A stretch of 64,000 nt of DNA, from NCBI GenBank assembly GCA_947494715.1, contig CANLWG010000001.1, positions 372,001-436,000 on the forward strand, given 5' to 3'. The notes beneath the pieces were generated by a model. That model was not told where the DNA came from. It made no database searches and saw only the letters and a program-made list of their open reading frames with translations. This document shows, in pieces, positions 18,862 through 28,283 of this stretch. Position 1 is the first letter of the stretch; each line of letters opens with the position of its first letter. This DNA comes from an uncultured Flavobacteriaceae bacterium (lineage in GTDB: Bacteria; Bacteroidota; Bacteroidia; Flavobacteriales; Flavobacteriaceae). The position numbers and the translations under genes were made by a program.

Positions 18862-20247
18862 ATGAAAATTTATAGATACATCCACTTACGTTTTATACCT
18901 CTTCTGGGCCTGGGCATTGTTGCCTTGTTATCTTGTGAAAGGGATTTTTCGGATGAGGTGAAGTTCGCCACCTTTCCGGCCAATGGAGACATATTCACCG
19001 ATGCCCCGGTAGGCCTTACAGATAAATTTTTTGATTCATTCGATCCTGCCGTTGGGGCAAATACTGAAGGCTTTGGTACGGATGATGATGTGGCCTTTGA
19101 AGGGACATCATCCATCAGAATCGATGTACCTGCACCAGATGACCCCAATGGGGGCTTTATTGGGGGCATTTTCCTCGATCGCGGGGCCGGTAGGGACCTA
19201 ACGGGTTTTGATGCCTTGACTTTTTATGTAAAAGGTTCTACCACCGCCACTATCGATGAAGTAGGTTTTGGGTCCGACTTTGAAGAGGATAAATTTGCGG
19301 TAGGTCTGCAAAACATTCGTTTATCCACGGATTGGAAAAAAGTTATAATTCCTATTCCGGATCCCTCAAAATTGGTTCAAGAACGAGGCATGTTTAGATT
19401 CTCCGCCGGGACACTAAGCACTAACGGTGTGGGGTTTACCTTTTGGATCGATGAGTTGCAGTTTGAAAATTTAGGGACCATAGCGCAATCCAGACCTTCT
19501 ATTTTGGGAGGCAATGACAGCCGGTTTCCAACAACGGTAGGACAAACTGTAACCATTAGCCAGTTGCAACAAACATTTAATTTGGGGTCGGGAATTGATC
19601 AGACGATCAACCTTACGCCTTCTTACTTCAGTTTTAAAAGCTCTGATCCTAATGTAGCCTTTGTAGATGAACTTGGCGAGGTTACGGTTGCAGGCACCGG
19701 TTTAACAGAAATAACAGCTTCTATCGCAGGGGTGCTCGCAGACGGTAAATTGCTTGTAGAATCCTCTGAATCAGCACAAATCGTCTCAATTTTTACTGAT
19801 TTGTTCGCTGACATTCCTGTGGACAACTACAATGGGTTTTTTCTAGGTCAAAATACAAAAGGAGGCCTAGTGGAAGAAAACGGAGGGCAAATCATTAGAT
19901 ATACCCAACTTGACTTTGTCTCCATAAATTTCTTTCAAAATGTAGCTCCAATAGACATCACTGAGATGACAGATCTGCGCATTTCGATCAGAGTGGACGA
20001 ATCCATTGATGCTGGGGACTTTATTAATATACAATTGGTCAACTCCGTAGGAACCCCTGATTTGACTTCCGGTACGTTTAGAATTGAGGGTGGTGATCTA
20101 GTCCCCAACGAATGGGTAGAATTCCAAATCCCTCTCTCCAGTTTTACGGGTCTTGGCGCAAGAAATGCCATTGGCCAGTTATTCTTTGTCTCAGATGGTA
20201 CCATATCCAACGTATCGATCGATAACATCTTTTTCTCAGCTGAATAA
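18862..20247 (+). CDS. Surface glycan-binding lipoprotein candidate (CBM-like / Big2 / CBM-like)
   Basis: The 461-residue lipoprotein (signal peptide, lipobox GIVALLSC with Cys30 or so) has three parts. An N-terminal jelly-roll-like domain (about 45-205; DKFFDSFDPAV ... GRDLTGFDALTFYVKG ... FTFWIDELQFE) resembles CBM11/CIA30-type carbohydrate-binding folds. A short Ig-like Big_2-type domain follows (about 215-305; FKSSDPNVAFVDELGEVTV). A second jelly-roll domain spans about 315-461 (DITEMTDLRISIRVDES ... NVSIDNIFFS). It begins 12 bp after the glycosidase-barrel gene. In classical PULs this place is held by SusD/SusE-like binding proteins, so it probably captures beta-glucan at the cell surface. 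No catalytic motif is seen. Confidence 0.7.
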   Translation: MKIYRYIHLRFIPLLGLGIVALLSCERDFSDEVKFATFPANGDIFTDAPVGLTDKFFDSFDPAVGANTEGFGTDDDVAFEGTSSIRIDVPAPDDPNGGFIGGIFLDRGAGRDLTGFDALTFYVKGSTTATIDEVGFGSDFEEDKFAVGLQNIRLSTDWKKVIIPIPDPSKLVQERGMFRFSAGTLSTNGVGFTFWIDELQFENLGTIAQSRPSILGGNDSRFPTTVGQTVTISQLQQTFNLGSGIDQTINLTPSYFSFKSSDPNVAFVDELGEVTVAGTGLTEITASIAGVLADGKLLVESSESAQIVSIFTDLFADIPVDNYNGFFLGQNTKGGLVEENGGQIIRYTQLDFVSINFFQNVAPIDITEMTDLRISIRVDESIDAGDFINIQLVNSVGTPDLTSGTFRIEGGDLVPNEWVEFQIPLSSFTGLGARNAIGQLFFVSDGTISNVSIDNIFFSAE

Positions 20248-20268
20248 TACGTAAATCCTTAAGAAGCT

Positions 20269-21135
20269 ATGAAACATAAAGTTTTAAATACGAACATAAA
20301 ATCAATGTGGGCCTACAAAATGTTTTTCGCAAGCCTGCTCCTTCTGGTTATGGGTTGCGAAACCGATGATACCCAGACCGTAGCCACCTTCAATACCTTG
20401 GTGTGGGAAGATAATTTTGATGTAGATGGTGCGCCAGACTCCAGTCGTTGGCGCTTTGATATTGGCGATGGTACGGAACAAGGTATCCCGGGTTGGGGCA
20501 ATGATGAGTTACAGTACTATACGGATAGATCGGAAAATGTTACCGTTCAAAACGGGTTCCTATTGATTACCGCAAAGCAAGAAGACTTTAATGGGTTTTC
20601 GTTTACCTCGGCAAGACTTACCACCCAAGGATTGTTTGAGCAGGCATATGGGCGTTTTGAGGCACGTATTCGGGTACCTTTTGGAAAAGGCTATTGGCCG
20701 GCATTTTGGCTATCGGGTAATAACTGTGCGGATAATCCGTGGCCGGCCTGTGGAGAGATTGATATTATGGAGAATGTAGGTGATGAACCCACAATTGCTT
20801 TTGGTAGTGTCCATGGCCCAGGTTTTTTCGGTGGGGATTCCATTGGCAAGGACTATGAATTGACCAATGATCGTTTTGATACCGGATTCCACATCTTTGG
20901 AATAGAGTGGGCCCCGGATTACATTAATTACTATGTAGACGGCGATTTGTATCAACAAATTACACCTGAGGATATAGACGAGGAAACGGATGGCCAAGGT
21001 GAGTGGGTCTTTGATCGTCCGTTCTATATCATTCTTAATGTAGCTATTGGCGGTAATTTGCCCGGACCACCGAATAATGAAACTGTTTTCCCCCAGACCA
21101 TGCTCGTAGACTATGTACGTGTGTATCAACAATAA
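20269..21135 (+). CDS. GH16 endo-beta-1,3-glucanase (laminarinase), lipoprotein
   Basis: The 288-residue enzyme has a lipoprotein signal (LLLVMGC). A single GH16 beta-jelly-roll carries the family signature GEIDIMENVG (nucleophile Glu163, Asp165, acid/base Glu168). Substrate-cleft blocks RWRFDIGDGTE, GYWPAFWLSGNN and the C-terminal VDYVRVYQQ are typical of bacterial laminarinases (GH16_3 type). It would cut laminarin or other beta-1,3(1,6)-glucans at the outer membrane into oligosaccharides. It lies in the middle of the operon, 21 bp after the binding lipoprotein and 14 bp before the PKD-CBM protein. Family is very confident. Confidence 0.95.
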   Translation: MKHKVLNTNIKSMWAYKMFFASLLLLVMGCETDDTQTVATFNTLVWEDNFDVDGAPDSSRWRFDIGDGTEQGIPGWGNDELQYYTDRSENVTVQNGFLLITAKQEDFNGFSFTSARLTTQGLFEQAYGRFEARIRVPFGKGYWPAFWLSGNNCADNPWPACGEIDIMENVGDEPTIAFGSVHGPGFFGGDSIGKDYELTNDRFDTGFHIFGIEWAPDYINYYVDGDLYQQITPEDIDEETDGQGEWVFDRPFYIILNVAIGGNLPGPPNNETVFPQTMLVDYVRVYQQ

Positions 21136-21149
21136 AAAATGAATTAACT

Positions 21150-23417
21150 ATGAAACAGATTATTGATAGAATTAAAATTCTTTCGGTCTTCTTTCTGGCA
21201 CTAACATTGGTGGGCTGCGAAGATGATGATGATACCGAATTACCAAAAGTAGAAGTCGGTTTTACATATACCCTGGACCAAAGCACAGGTGCGGTCACCT
21301 TTATTAATACCTCTACAAATGTCAATGGTTATGCCTGGGATTTTGGTGACGAAACTGATTCGGAAGAGATAAACCCTACTAAAATCTATACGACCAACGG
21401 CACGTACACGGTAATCCTGACCGCATCCAATACTGCAGGGGCATCCGGTACATTTCAGGATGAAATTACGATTAACGTTCCAGAGGTATTAGCCTTGCCC
21501 ATTACTTTTGACGGTGAGAATGTGGATTACTCTACCATTGTCACTTTTGATACGGCATTTCAGATTTTGGAAAACCCGGAACTATCCGGTACCAATGCCA
21601 CAGCCTCTATGGTAGGGGAAATTGTTTCCAATGGAGTTTCGTTTCAAGGTGTCACTTTCCCCATGGACAGTCCTATAGACTTTAGCGGTACTGACAAGAC
21701 CATAGCTTTAAAACTATATTCGACCGTGGCAACCAACTTTTTAGTAAAGTTTTCTGGTGGTATTGATGGTGCCAGGGACGTGGAAGCGGTTACGGCACAT
21801 ACCGGGAGCGGCTGGGAAGACCTGACCTTTAACTTTTTGATAAATGGGGTTAAAAGTTTTATTGATGGCGACCCGGAAAACGGACAGACTTTTGCGCCGG
21901 ATGGTCAATATGAGAACTTGGATCTGTTTGTGGGCTTTGCTGCCGATCCCGGAGTATCCAGCACATTTTATTTAGATGATATTACACAAGTGGAGAGTGA
22001 TACAGGCGGAGGTTTTGAGGACGGCCTTTTGATCAATGGCGATTTTGAGAACGGTGGGGAAGGCTGGATCGGGAACGCCCTTAATGTGGTTACCGAAGGC
22101 GGCAACAGCTTCAATTCTGCCAATGTGGAGATGGCAGGAGAGCCTTTTACCGTGAACTTGAGCCAAGTCGTTGAGCTTACCCAGGGCACCAATTATATTC
22201 TATCCTTTGAGGCTTCTTCGGACAGGGCCAGGACCATCCTGGCCGGCATTGGGCTAAACGTAGATCCCTTTACCAACACGGCACCCACGGTAAATTTGAC
22301 CACAGAGACCCAGACCTTTATGCTTCAGTTGAGTGCAGCCGATTTTGGAGGGGCCGATAGCCGTATCCTCTTTGATATGGGTGCCGATGTAGGTGCCATA
22401 ATCATTGACAATGTTTCTTTGGTTGAAGGAGGGGACGGTAGCGATAGCGGTAGTGGTGGTTTTGACGACGGCTTGTTGACCAATGGTGATTTCGAAGGAG
22501 GTGACGACCCATGGATCGGGAGCGGACGTAACATTGTTAGTGAAGGTGGAAATAGTTTTAATTCGGTTGACGTAATGGTTGCAGGGAATGCATTTGATGT
22601 GAATTTGAGCCAAGTACTCAATATTACCCAAGACGCCGACTACATACTGACTTTTGAAGCTTCCTCGGATCGTAGTCGTACTATGGTCGCCGGTATCGGA
22701 TTAAACGTTGATCCTTTTACCAATGTTAATGAAACTGTGAACTTGACCACGGATACCCAAACATTTACACTAAACTTGAATGCTACCGGATTTGGAGGAT
22801 CGGACAGTCGCATACTCTTTGATATGGGTGCCGATGTGGGTACGGTGATTATAGACAATGTGTCCTTAGTACAGGATTCAAGTGGTTCCGGTGGAGGAGG
22901 TGGATGTACCGATACCGAAGTGGCGGCTACAACACTGCCCTTGGATTTTGAAGGTTGTGAAACCTTTCTTTCAAGTCAGAATTTTGGAGCAGGTTTAACC
23001 TCCGAACTTACCGCAAATCCATCGCAAACCGGAATCAATACCTCCGACTTTGTTTTAAGAGTGGACAAACCTACCGGTTCGGAATTCTTTGGGGGGATTC
23101 AGAATGTATTCCCATCAAACTTTGATTTAACAACCACCGATACTTTTAAGGTCAAGGTATATTCCACCAAGGCCAATGTGGTTTTCCGGTTCGAATTACT
23201 TGCTAATCCAAATGACGGAAGTATCGGAAATCCTGCTGCTGTTTTTGCAACTATTCCCAATGCAAATGAGTGGACAGAGGTTGAATTTACGTTCATCAAC
23301 CTACCGGCTTCACCAACGTCGTACAGTCAATTGGTAATAAAACCGGATAATGATGAAATGGACAGTCCTATTACGGAAGGTGGCACGTATTATTTGGACG
23401 ATTTAATTCTGGAATAG
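21150..23417 (+). CDS. PKD-CBM4-like multidomain glycan-binding lipoprotein
   Basis: The 755-residue lipoprotein (LALTLVGC, then an Asp-rich DDDDTE stretch favouring surface export in Bacteroidota) has in order: a PKD domain (about 30-110; NGYAWDFGDETDSEEINP), a jelly-roll domain (about 115-280), two tandem CBM4/9-like modules of ~149 residues (from about 288 and 437, both with the NGDFE start and RILFDMGADVG...IIDNVSLV end) separated by Gly/Ser linkers, and a C-terminal jelly-roll (about 590-755). No glycosidase motif is visible. It is likely a non-catalytic beta-glucan-capturing protein that works with the GH16 encoded just upstream. Cell-surface location is inferred from the acidic residues after the lipobox. 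Confidence 0.78.
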   Translation: MKQIIDRIKILSVFFLALTLVGCEDDDDTELPKVEVGFTYTLDQSTGAVTFINTSTNVNGYAWDFGDETDSEEINPTKIYTTNGTYTVILTASNTAGASGTFQDEITINVPEVLALPITFDGENVDYSTIVTFDTAFQILENPELSGTNATASMVGEIVSNGVSFQGVTFPMDSPIDFSGTDKTIALKLYSTVATNFLVKFSGGIDGARDVEAVTAHTGSGWEDLTFNFLINGVKSFIDGDPENGQTFAPDGQYENLDLFVGFAADPGVSSTFYLDDITQVESDTGGGFEDGLLINGDFENGGEGWIGNALNVVTEGGNSFNSANVEMAGEPFTVNLSQVVELTQGTNYILSFEASSDRARTILAGIGLNVDPFTNTAPTVNLTTETQTFMLQLSAADFGGADSRILFDMGADVGAIIIDNVSLVEGGDGSDSGSGGFDDGLLTNGDFEGGDDPWIGSGRNIVSEGGNSFNSVDVMVAGNAFDVNLSQVLNITQDADYILTFEASSDRSRTMVAGIGLNVDPFTNVNETVNLTTDTQTFTLNLNATGFGGSDSRILFDMGADVGTVIIDNVSLVQDSSGSGGGGGCTDTEVAATTLPLDFEGCETFLSSQNFGAGLTSELTANPSQTGINTSDFVLRVDKPTGSEFFGGIQNVFPSNFDLTTTDTFKVKVYSTKANVVFRFELLANPNDGSIGNPAAVFATIPNANEWTEVEFTFINLPASPTSYSQLVIKPDNDEMDSPITEGGTYYLDDLILE
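22011..22875 (+). repeat. Tandem duplication encoding two CBM4-like modules
   Basis: Two in-frame units with a 447-bp period (starting 22011 and 22458) encode near-parallel modules. Protein identity is high, especially in GGNSFNS, SFEASSDR and RILFDMGADVG, while many third codon positions differ. This points to an older internal duplication kept by selection. Confidence 0.85.
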
Positions 23418-23511
23418 ATGAAATATGCTTAAGTTGAGGAAGGGTCGGTGGTGAAACAGATTCCACTGGCCTCTCGCTTAAATACAATAATCAACCATCT
23501 AAAAATCTGAA

Positions 23512-26500
23512 ATGTCTGGAAAGGATATTTATATAGGAAATTCCAAGGTAGCAACTACCTCAAAAGAGATTAAGGGAGAACAGGTTCAGTTCGAAAATGA
23601 AGCATATTACAGGATTTCAAACTATGATGTGATGCGTCCCTTTTTTATGAGCATTGTGAGCCATTCCAACCATTGGATGTTCATTTCCAGTAATGGGGGG
23701 CTATCCGCTGGAAGGCGAAACTCAGAGTCGGCACTATTTCCATATTACACGGACGATAAAATCACCGAATCTGCTGATATAACAGGCGGTAAAACAGTAT
23801 TTCAGGTTCATTGGGAAGGGAAAACCTTGCTGTGGGAACCTTTCTCGGGCAACTATGCTGGTATATACAAAATCAATAGAAACCTCTATAAGAACGCCTA
23901 TGGCAATAAAATTGTTTTTGAGGAGATCAATGAGGATTTAAAGTTGACGTTTCAATACCATTGGAATTTCAGTAGCCAGTTCGGTTTTGTAAAAAAGTCT
24001 ACCCTTATCAATACCAGCGAAAATGAGGTTAGGATAACGGTTTTGGACGGTATCCAAAATATTATGCCTTATGGGGTCAATTCTGGCATGCAAAATTCTA
24101 GTAGCAATCTGGTCGATGCGTACAAAAGGAATGAGTTGGAAGCTGAAATTGGATTGGGTATTTACGCTTTGAGCGCTATTATTGTGGACAAAGCGGAACC
24201 AAGCGAAGCCTTAAAGGCAACCACAGTCTGGTCTACGGGAATGGAAAAGGCAAAGTACCTGGTTTCCTCCTTGCAACTGGACGCCTTTAGAAAGGGACAG
24301 GAAATTGAACAAGAGGTCGACGTAAAAGCAGAGAAGGGCGCCTATTTTGTAAATGCCGATGTGATTCTTGCTGCAGGTACGGAACACAATTGGATGCTGA
24401 TTGCCGAAGTAAACCAATCCAAAGCGGACATCGCTGAAATTTCCAGCTTGATCAAAACAGGAAAAAACCTTTTTGATTTAGTTGAAGAAGATATTCAAAA
24501 AGGATTAGGACAATTGATGATGTTGAACAGTGCCGCGGATGCTATGCAATTGACAGCAGATACCATGCGCAACACAAGGCATTTTGCAAACACGCTCTTC
24601 AACATTATGCGGGGCGGTATTTTTGATAACAACTATGAAATCGAGAAATCGGACTTCTTAACATATATCGACAGGGCAAATAACAATGTATTTCAAAAGA
24701 GGCAAGGAAGCCTGGAGCAACTGCCAGAGCGATTTACACTAGCTCATCTAAAGCAAATTGCCAAAGATAATAAGGACGGCAATTTTAAAAGGTTGGCTTT
24801 TGAATATATGCCTTTAAAGTTCAGTAGAAGGCATGGTGACCCAAGTCGGCCATGGAATAAGTTCTCCATAAATACGGAAACCGATGACGGTAAAAAAGTA
24901 TTGGATTATGAGGGAAACTGGCGCGATATTTTTCAGAACTGGGAAGCGTTGGCCTATTCCTATCCGGCCTTTATCGAAAGTATGATCCATAAATTTCTCA
25001 ATGCAACTACCTTTGATGGGTACAATCCCTATCGCGTTACCAAGGACGGTTTTGATTGGGAAATCATAGAACCGGACGACCCTTGGTCCTATATCGGATA
25101 TTGGGGCGACCATCAGATCATTTACCTTTTGAAGTTCCTGGAATTTATGGAGCGACACTATCCCAATGGGCTAGCTTCTTATTTCAACGAAAATATTTTT
25201 GTATATGCCAATGTACCCTACAAAATAAAGGACTATAAAGCTATTCTGGCAAATCCTAAGGATACTATTGTCTTTGATGTGGATCTGGATGCCAGCATCA
25301 ATAAAGAACGCGAGCAATTGGGTGCCGACGGGGCCCTATTAAAGGATTCAAATAAAGAGATTTACAGCGTAAACCTACTGGAAAAATTATTGGCCACAAT
25401 CTTGGCAAAAGTATCCAATTTTATTCCGGAAGGAGGTATTTGGATGAATACCCAAAGGCCTGAATGGAACGATTCCAACAACGCCTTGGTAGGCAACGGT
25501 GTTTCCATGGTGACATTGTATTATTTAAGACGCTTTTTAAGCTTTTTTGGGACAATCGTAAGGGAAATCCCTGATGCCGAGTATCGAATTTCGAAGGAAC
25601 TCCTTGAGTTTTTCCATGAGGTTCGTCTAACACTGGTCAATAATCTATCCGTATTGTCCGCCAAGGTTTCCGATACGGATAGAAAAACCATTATGGATGG
25701 TTTAGGAAAAGCGGGAAGCAAATACCGAAATCAGATTTACAACACCGGTTTTAGTGGTAAAACAAGCGGGCTTTCCAAGGATGAAATCGTTCAGTTTATT
25801 GAGGTTACGATAAAATATTTGGAGCATACCATAGATGCAAACAAACGCCTGGATAACTTGTATCACGCTTATAATTTAATGACAGTGGAGAATGATACGG
25901 AGGTTTCCATCGCCCATTTGGCCGAAATGTTGGAAGGTCAGGTGGCGGTTTTAAGTTCCGGTTACATTTCGGCCGAGGCTTCTTTGGAACTTTTGGATGC
26001 GCTTAAAAATAGCAGACTTTTCAGGCCGGACCAATACAGCTATTTGCTATATCCCAATAAGGAGCTCCCAAGGTTTTCGGATAAAAACAACATTCCGTCC
26101 AACGAGATAGGGAAATCAGATTTGATCCTAAAACTTTTGGAGGAGGGCGATACTCAAATCGTTGAGAAAGACACCAATGGTGCTTATCATTTCAACGGAA
26201 CTTTTAACAATGCCAATAGTTTACAAACGGCTCTTTCCCAACTACCTAAAGAATACGAAGGTTTGGTTCAAAAGGACAGGCAATTGCTATTGCATATTTT
26301 TGAAGAGGTCTTTAACCATAAAGCTTTTACCGGGCGTTCAGGGACCTTCTTTGGCTATGAAGGTTTGGGGTCCATCTACTGGCATATGGTCTCAAAGCTG
26401 CTACTTGCCGTTCAAGAAACCTGCTTAAATGCCATTGAAGAAAAAGAGAGTGAAGAAATTATAGGTAGGTTGTTGGAGCATTACTATGAAATCAACGAGG

Positions 26501-26976
26501 GAATTGGTGTACACAAATCTCCTGAATTATATGGTGCTTTCCCAACCGATCCCTACTCCCACACACCTGCCGGTAAGGGAGCGCAACAGCCTGGTATGAC
26601 AGGCCAAGTAAAAGAGGATATCCTAAGTAGGTTTGGTGAATTGGGTGTTTTTGTTCATGAGGGGCAGCTACTCTTTGACCCTCAATTATTGAGAAGGACG
26701 GAATTTTTGAGGGAGCCCTCAACATTCGGATATATTGCTGTAAATGGAGATTTTAAGGAGATTGAACTGGAAAGGGATTCCCTTTGTTTTACCTATTGCC
26801 AGGTTCCGGTCATTTATCAACGGGCAGACAAAAATGGTATAAAAGTAACATTCAATACAAGTTCTACACTAGAATTCAACACCTTAAAACTTGATTTACA
26901 AACAAGTACCAAAGTTTTTGATAGAAGCGGGGAAATTGAGAAAATTATGGTATCCATCAAAAAACAAAGAACATGA
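23512..26976 (+). CDS. GH149-like beta-1,3-oligoglucan phosphorylase (cytoplasmic)
   Basis: The 1154-residue protein lacks a signal peptide. Its length and motifs match GH149 rather than GH94 (~800 residues): an N-terminal beta-sandwich with HWMFISSNGGLSAGRRN, and an (alpha/alpha)6 barrel with YIGYWGDHQIIYLLKFLE. The catalytic-acid motif PEWNDSNNALVGNG has Asp654 in the place of the GH94 general acid, and the C-terminal part carries FYGYEGLGSIYW-like and SHTPAGKGAQQPGMTG (phosphate-loop-like) segments. It would split beta-1,3-glucooligosaccharides with phosphate to give glucose-1-phosphate in the cytoplasm. It follows the PKD-CBM gene by 94 bp and overlaps the GH17 gene by 4 bp. Family call is from memory of motifs, without a search. 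Confidence 0.82.
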   Translation: MSGKDIYIGNSKVATTSKEIKGEQVQFENEAYYRISNYDVMRPFFMSIVSHSNHWMFISSNGGLSAGRRNSESALFPYYTDDKITESADITGGKTVFQVHWEGKTLLWEPFSGNYAGIYKINRNLYKNAYGNKIVFEEINEDLKLTFQYHWNFSSQFGFVKKSTLINTSENEVRITVLDGIQNIMPYGVNSGMQNSSSNLVDAYKRNELEAEIGLGIYALSAIIVDKAEPSEALKATTVWSTGMEKAKYLVSSLQLDAFRKGQEIEQEVDVKAEKGAYFVNADVILAAGTEHNWMLIAEVNQSKADIAEISSLIKTGKNLFDLVEEDIQKGLGQLMMLNSAADAMQLTADTMRNTRHFANTLFNIMRGGIFDNNYEIEKSDFLTYIDRANNNVFQKRQGSLEQLPERFTLAHLKQIAKDNKDGNFKRLAFEYMPLKFSRRHGDPSRPWNKFSINTETDDGKKVLDYEGNWRDIFQNWEALAYSYPAFIESMIHKFLNATTFDGYNPYRVTKDGFDWEIIEPDDPWSYIGYWGDHQIIYLLKFLEFMERHYPNGLASYFNENIFVYANVPYKIKDYKAILANPKDTIVFDVDLDASINKEREQLGADGALLKDSNKEIYSVNLLEKLLATILAKVSNFIPEGGIWMNTQRPEWNDSNNALVGNGVSMVTLYYLRRFLSFFGTIVREIPDAEYRISKELLEFFHEVRLTLVNNLSVLSAKVSDTDRKTIMDGLGKAGSKYRNQIYNTGFSGKTSGLSKDEIVQFIEVTIKYLEHTIDANKRLDNLYHAYNLMTVENDTEVSIAHLAEMLEGQVAVLSSGYISAEASLELLDALKNSRLFRPDQYSYLLYPNKELPRFSDKNNIPSNEIGKSDLILKLLEEGDTQIVEKDTNGAYHFNGTFNNANSLQTALSQLPKEYEGLVQKDRQLLLHIFEEVFNHKAFTGRSGTFFGYEGLGSIYWHMVSKLLLAVQETCLNAIEEKESEEIIGRLLEHYYEINEGIGVHKSPELYGAFPTDPYSHTPAGKGAQQPGMTGQVKEDILSRFGELGVFVHEGQLLFDPQLLRRTEFLREPSTFGYIAVNGDFKEIELERDSLCFTYCQVPVIYQRADKNGIKVTFNTSSTLEFNTLKLDLQTSTKVFDRSGEIEKIMVSIKKQRT

Positions 26977-28277
26977 AGCATGTGAAAAATAGCATAAGAA
27001 CAATTATCTATATATTGCTGATGGCATCCGTCTTCTCGTGTAAAAACAAAACAACCAAAGAAAACAAAACTGATATTGTGAAGGAAACATCGGATTTAAG
27101 TGCAAAGGATATTTTGGGTAATCCTGATTATTTGGCCATATCGTATGGAGGGTATAGACATGTAGATCATGATATAGAACCAACCTTGGATGAGCTCAAG
27201 GAGGACATGAAAATCTTGGAGGCCATGGGCGTGAAAATATTGCGAACGTATAAAGTGCATTTGCCACATGCTTCTAATGTATTGAAAGCTATCAGTGAAC
27301 TAAAAAAAGAGGACCCAAGCTTTGAAATGTACGTGATGCTGGGAGCATGGATAGATTGCAAAAATGCATGGACCGACCTAGAGCCGGACCATACGCAAGA
27401 AAGTGAAAGAAATGCGGTAGAGATTGAAGAAGCAGTTAGATTGGCAAATCTATATCCTGATATTGTCAAAGTAATTGCGGTTGGTAATGAGGCCATGGTA
27501 AACTGGGCTACCAGTTATTATGTACAACCCTGGGTTATCCTAAAATGGGTAAATCACTTACAAGATTTAAAAAAATCCAATAAACTTCCTAAGGACCTCT
27601 GGATAACGAGTTCAGATGATTTTTCGTCTTGGGGTGGGGGAGATGCGAGCTATCACACGGAGGATTTAGAGAAACTTGTGAGGGCCGTCGACTATATTTC
27701 GATGCATACCTACCCCTATCATAATACCCATTACAACCCGGCATTTTGGAGTATCCCTGAAGAAGAAGTGAAACTTTCAGATAAGGAAAAAATAGACACC
27801 GCAATGTCCCGTGCCTTAGAGTTTGCAAAATCACAGTATGATAGTGTATCCAATTACCTGAAAAGTCTAGGTGTTGATAAACCCATCCATATTGGAGAGA
27901 CAGGCTGGGCGACTATATCCAACGGACATTATGGCATCAATGGATCTAAGGCCACTGATGAATACAAAGAGGCCCTTTACTACAATCACATGCGCAATTG
28001 GACCAATGCAGAAGGTGTCTCATGCTTTTATTTTGAAGGCTTTGATGAACAATGGAAAGACGCCAAAAACCCCAAAGGGTCCGAGAATCATTTCGGATTG
28101 ATCACCCTAAAGGGTCAAGCAAAGTATGCACTTTGGAATTTGGTGGATGATGGCACTTTTAACGGCTTGACCCGTGATGGAAATCCTATTACAAAAACCT
28201 ATGATGGCAATATAGACGCATTGATGCAAGATGTAATGGTTCCCCCTACAAAAGAAGAAATCGTTCAGCATAACTAA
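26973..28277 (+). CDS. GH17 beta-1,3-glucanase/glucosidase, lipoprotein
   Basis: The 434-residue protein has a lipoprotein signal (LLMASVFSC-KN). The GH17 TIM barrel carries AISYGGYRHV on strand 1, acid/base Glu173 in VGNEAM, and nucleophile Glu309 in HIGETGWAT. ISMHTYPYHN and YFEGFDEQWK are also family-typical. The enzyme acts on beta-1,3-linked glucan chains in the periplasm or on the outer membrane, and such enzymes often work on linear laminarin products. The ATG overlaps the GH149 stop (ATGA), and the GH30 gene starts 6 bp downstream, so translation is probably coupled. Endo or exo action cannot be decided. Confidence 0.92.
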   Translation: MKHVKNSIRTIIYILLMASVFSCKNKTTKENKTDIVKETSDLSAKDILGNPDYLAISYGGYRHVDHDIEPTLDELKEDMKILEAMGVKILRTYKVHLPHASNVLKAISELKKEDPSFEMYVMLGAWIDCKNAWTDLEPDHTQESERNAVEIEEAVRLANLYPDIVKVIAVGNEAMVNWATSYYVQPWVILKWVNHLQDLKKSNKLPKDLWITSSDDFSSWGGGDASYHTEDLEKLVRAVDYISMHTYPYHNTHYNPAFWSIPEEEVKLSDKEKIDTAMSRALEFAKSQYDSVSNYLKSLGVDKPIHIGETGWATISNGHYGINGSKATDEYKEALYYNHMRNWTNAEGVSCFYFEGFDEQWKDAKNPKGSENHFGLITLKGQAKYALWNLVDDGTFNGLTRDGNPITKTYDGNIDALMQDVMVPPTKEEIVQHN

Positions 28278-28283
28278 ACGAAT

